From: Flavihumibacter sp.
GTDB taxonomy: Bacteria; Bacteroidota; Bacteroidia; Chitinophagales; Chitinophagaceae
NCBI GenBank assembly: GCA_025455285.1
Contig: JALOMU010000109.1
Coordinates: 1 to 6,435, forward strand
Reading direction: 5' to 3'
Length of the DNA stretch: 6,435 bases
Positions within the stretch are counted from its first letter, which is position 1. Each line of letters starts with the position of its first letter. The translations under genes and the position numbers were made by a program. A model generated the notes under the pieces. It ran no database searches, was not told the origin of the DNA, and saw nothing but the letters and a program-made list of their open reading frames with translations. This document shows positions 6,009 through 6,435 of this stretch, piece after piece.

Positions 6009-6435
6009 TACTGGCTATTGCCTTAGGTATCTCCCTCAGTGCCTGCTGCGGTTTCAGGGTATTTCTACCCCTTTTGGTTACATCTATTGCCATGAAAGCG
6101 GGTTGGTTGCCGGTAACCGGTTCTGAGGAGTGGATGGGCAGCTGGGCAGCCATCCTTAGTTTTGGGGTAGCTTCCCTCCTGGAAATAGGCGCTTATTATA
6201 TCCCTGTTTTGGATAATCTGCTCGACACAATTGCCACTCCTCTGGCGGTAGGAGCCGGAACATTGCTGGCTGCCAGTTTTTTACCTTTGGGGGACTGGGA
6301 TCCGATGTTGCGTTGGGGACTGGGAATTGTTGCAGGCGGTGGAATGGCGGGTACCATCCAGATTGGAACCAGTGCGATCCGGCTGTTTTCCACGAAAACG
6401 ACCGGGGGTACGGGGAATGCCCTGGTGGCAACAGG
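5987..6435 (+). CDS. DUF4126 family membrane protein (3' end outside the window)
   Basis: The frame is open from ATG 5987 to the right edge, giving 149 residues plus two bases with no stop. The start METHxG-like region (MEETGQLILAIALGISLSAC) is followed by CGFRVFLPLL, the SWAAILSFGVASLLEIGAYY helix, IPVLDNLLDTIATPLAVGAG and a Gly-rich helix GLGIVAGGGMAGTIQ. This pattern (Gly-Phe-Arg-x-Phe-Leu-Pro early, Glu66 in a helix, Pro-x-Leu-Asp-Asn-x-Leu-Asp near 73-80) is what I recall of DUF4126. From memory the family is around 190-200 residues, so roughly 40-50 residues are missing. Function is not known. Its start lies inside the acyltransferase gene (22-nt overlap, different frame) without a Shine-Dalgarno sequence, so it probably belongs to the same transcript. 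Counted GC over 6001-6420 is about 53%, the highest in the window. The reverse-strand frames over this region are shadows of it. Confidence 0.88.
   Translation, partial: MEETGQLILAIALGISLSACCGFRVFLPLLVTSIAMKAGWLPVTGSEEWMGSWAAILSFGVASLLEIGAYYIPVLDNLLDTIATPLAVGAGTLLAASFLPLGDWDPMLRWGLGIVAGGGMAGTIQIGTSAIRLFSTKTTGGTGNALVAT

Noticed and set aside
6110..6120. Short palindrome CCGGTAACCGG
   Set aside because: It has five-base arms around one base inside a coding region, is explained by ordinary codons, and is too short to call an operator.
6156..6431. Reverse-strand open frames of 91 and 65 residues
   Set aside because: They lie antisense to the DUF4126 gene, are rich in Pro, Trp and Ser as expected for an antisense of a GC-richer gene, and resemble nothing known.

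Overview
The window reads as one strand of a Bacteroidota chromosome, plausibly the Chitinophagales/Sphingobacteriales side. The grounds are a secreted dipeptidyl-peptidase IV of the kind common there, an LTA-synthase-like membrane sulfatase-fold enzyme, a surface-protein tail with a remote likeness to type IX secretion sorting modules, and start codons without Shine-Dalgarno sequences. This is a judgement from protein character; there is no rRNA or marker gene to fix it.

Layout: all five genes lie on the + strand, packed almost without gaps. Positions 1-800 hold the 3' end of a large, unrecognised, probably secreted protein. It is split into two frames by an apparent single-base frameshift near a GGGG run at 331-334. 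After 24 nt, which contain a perfect 8-bp inverted repeat abutting the next start codon, comes a secreted S9B dipeptidyl peptidase (825-3005). After 22 nt follows a five-helix membrane protein with an extracytoplasmic alkaline-phosphatase/LTA-synthase-type domain (3028-4920). This overlaps by 4 nt (ATGA) an OafA/YrhL-type membrane acyltransferase (4917-6008). That in turn overlaps by 22 nt a DUF4126 membrane protein (from 5987), which runs off the right edge.

How the genes fit together: the sulfatase-fold transferase and the acyltransferase are translationally coupled and both are expected to act on envelope glycans or lipids, one adding a phospho-alcohol-type group and the other an acyl group. 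They are clearly more AT-rich in hand-counted samples (about 35% and 39% GC) than the peptidase (about 47%) and the DUF4126 gene (about 53%). This suggests the pair joined an older peptidase-DUF4126 neighbourhood. No RNA genes, CRISPR arrays, insertion sequences or convincing factor-independent terminators were seen, and no stretch over 30 nt lacks a gene. No wholly new system is evident. The best candidates for attention are the frameshift, the start-codon hairpin, and the coupled low-GC transferase pair with altered active-site motifs.
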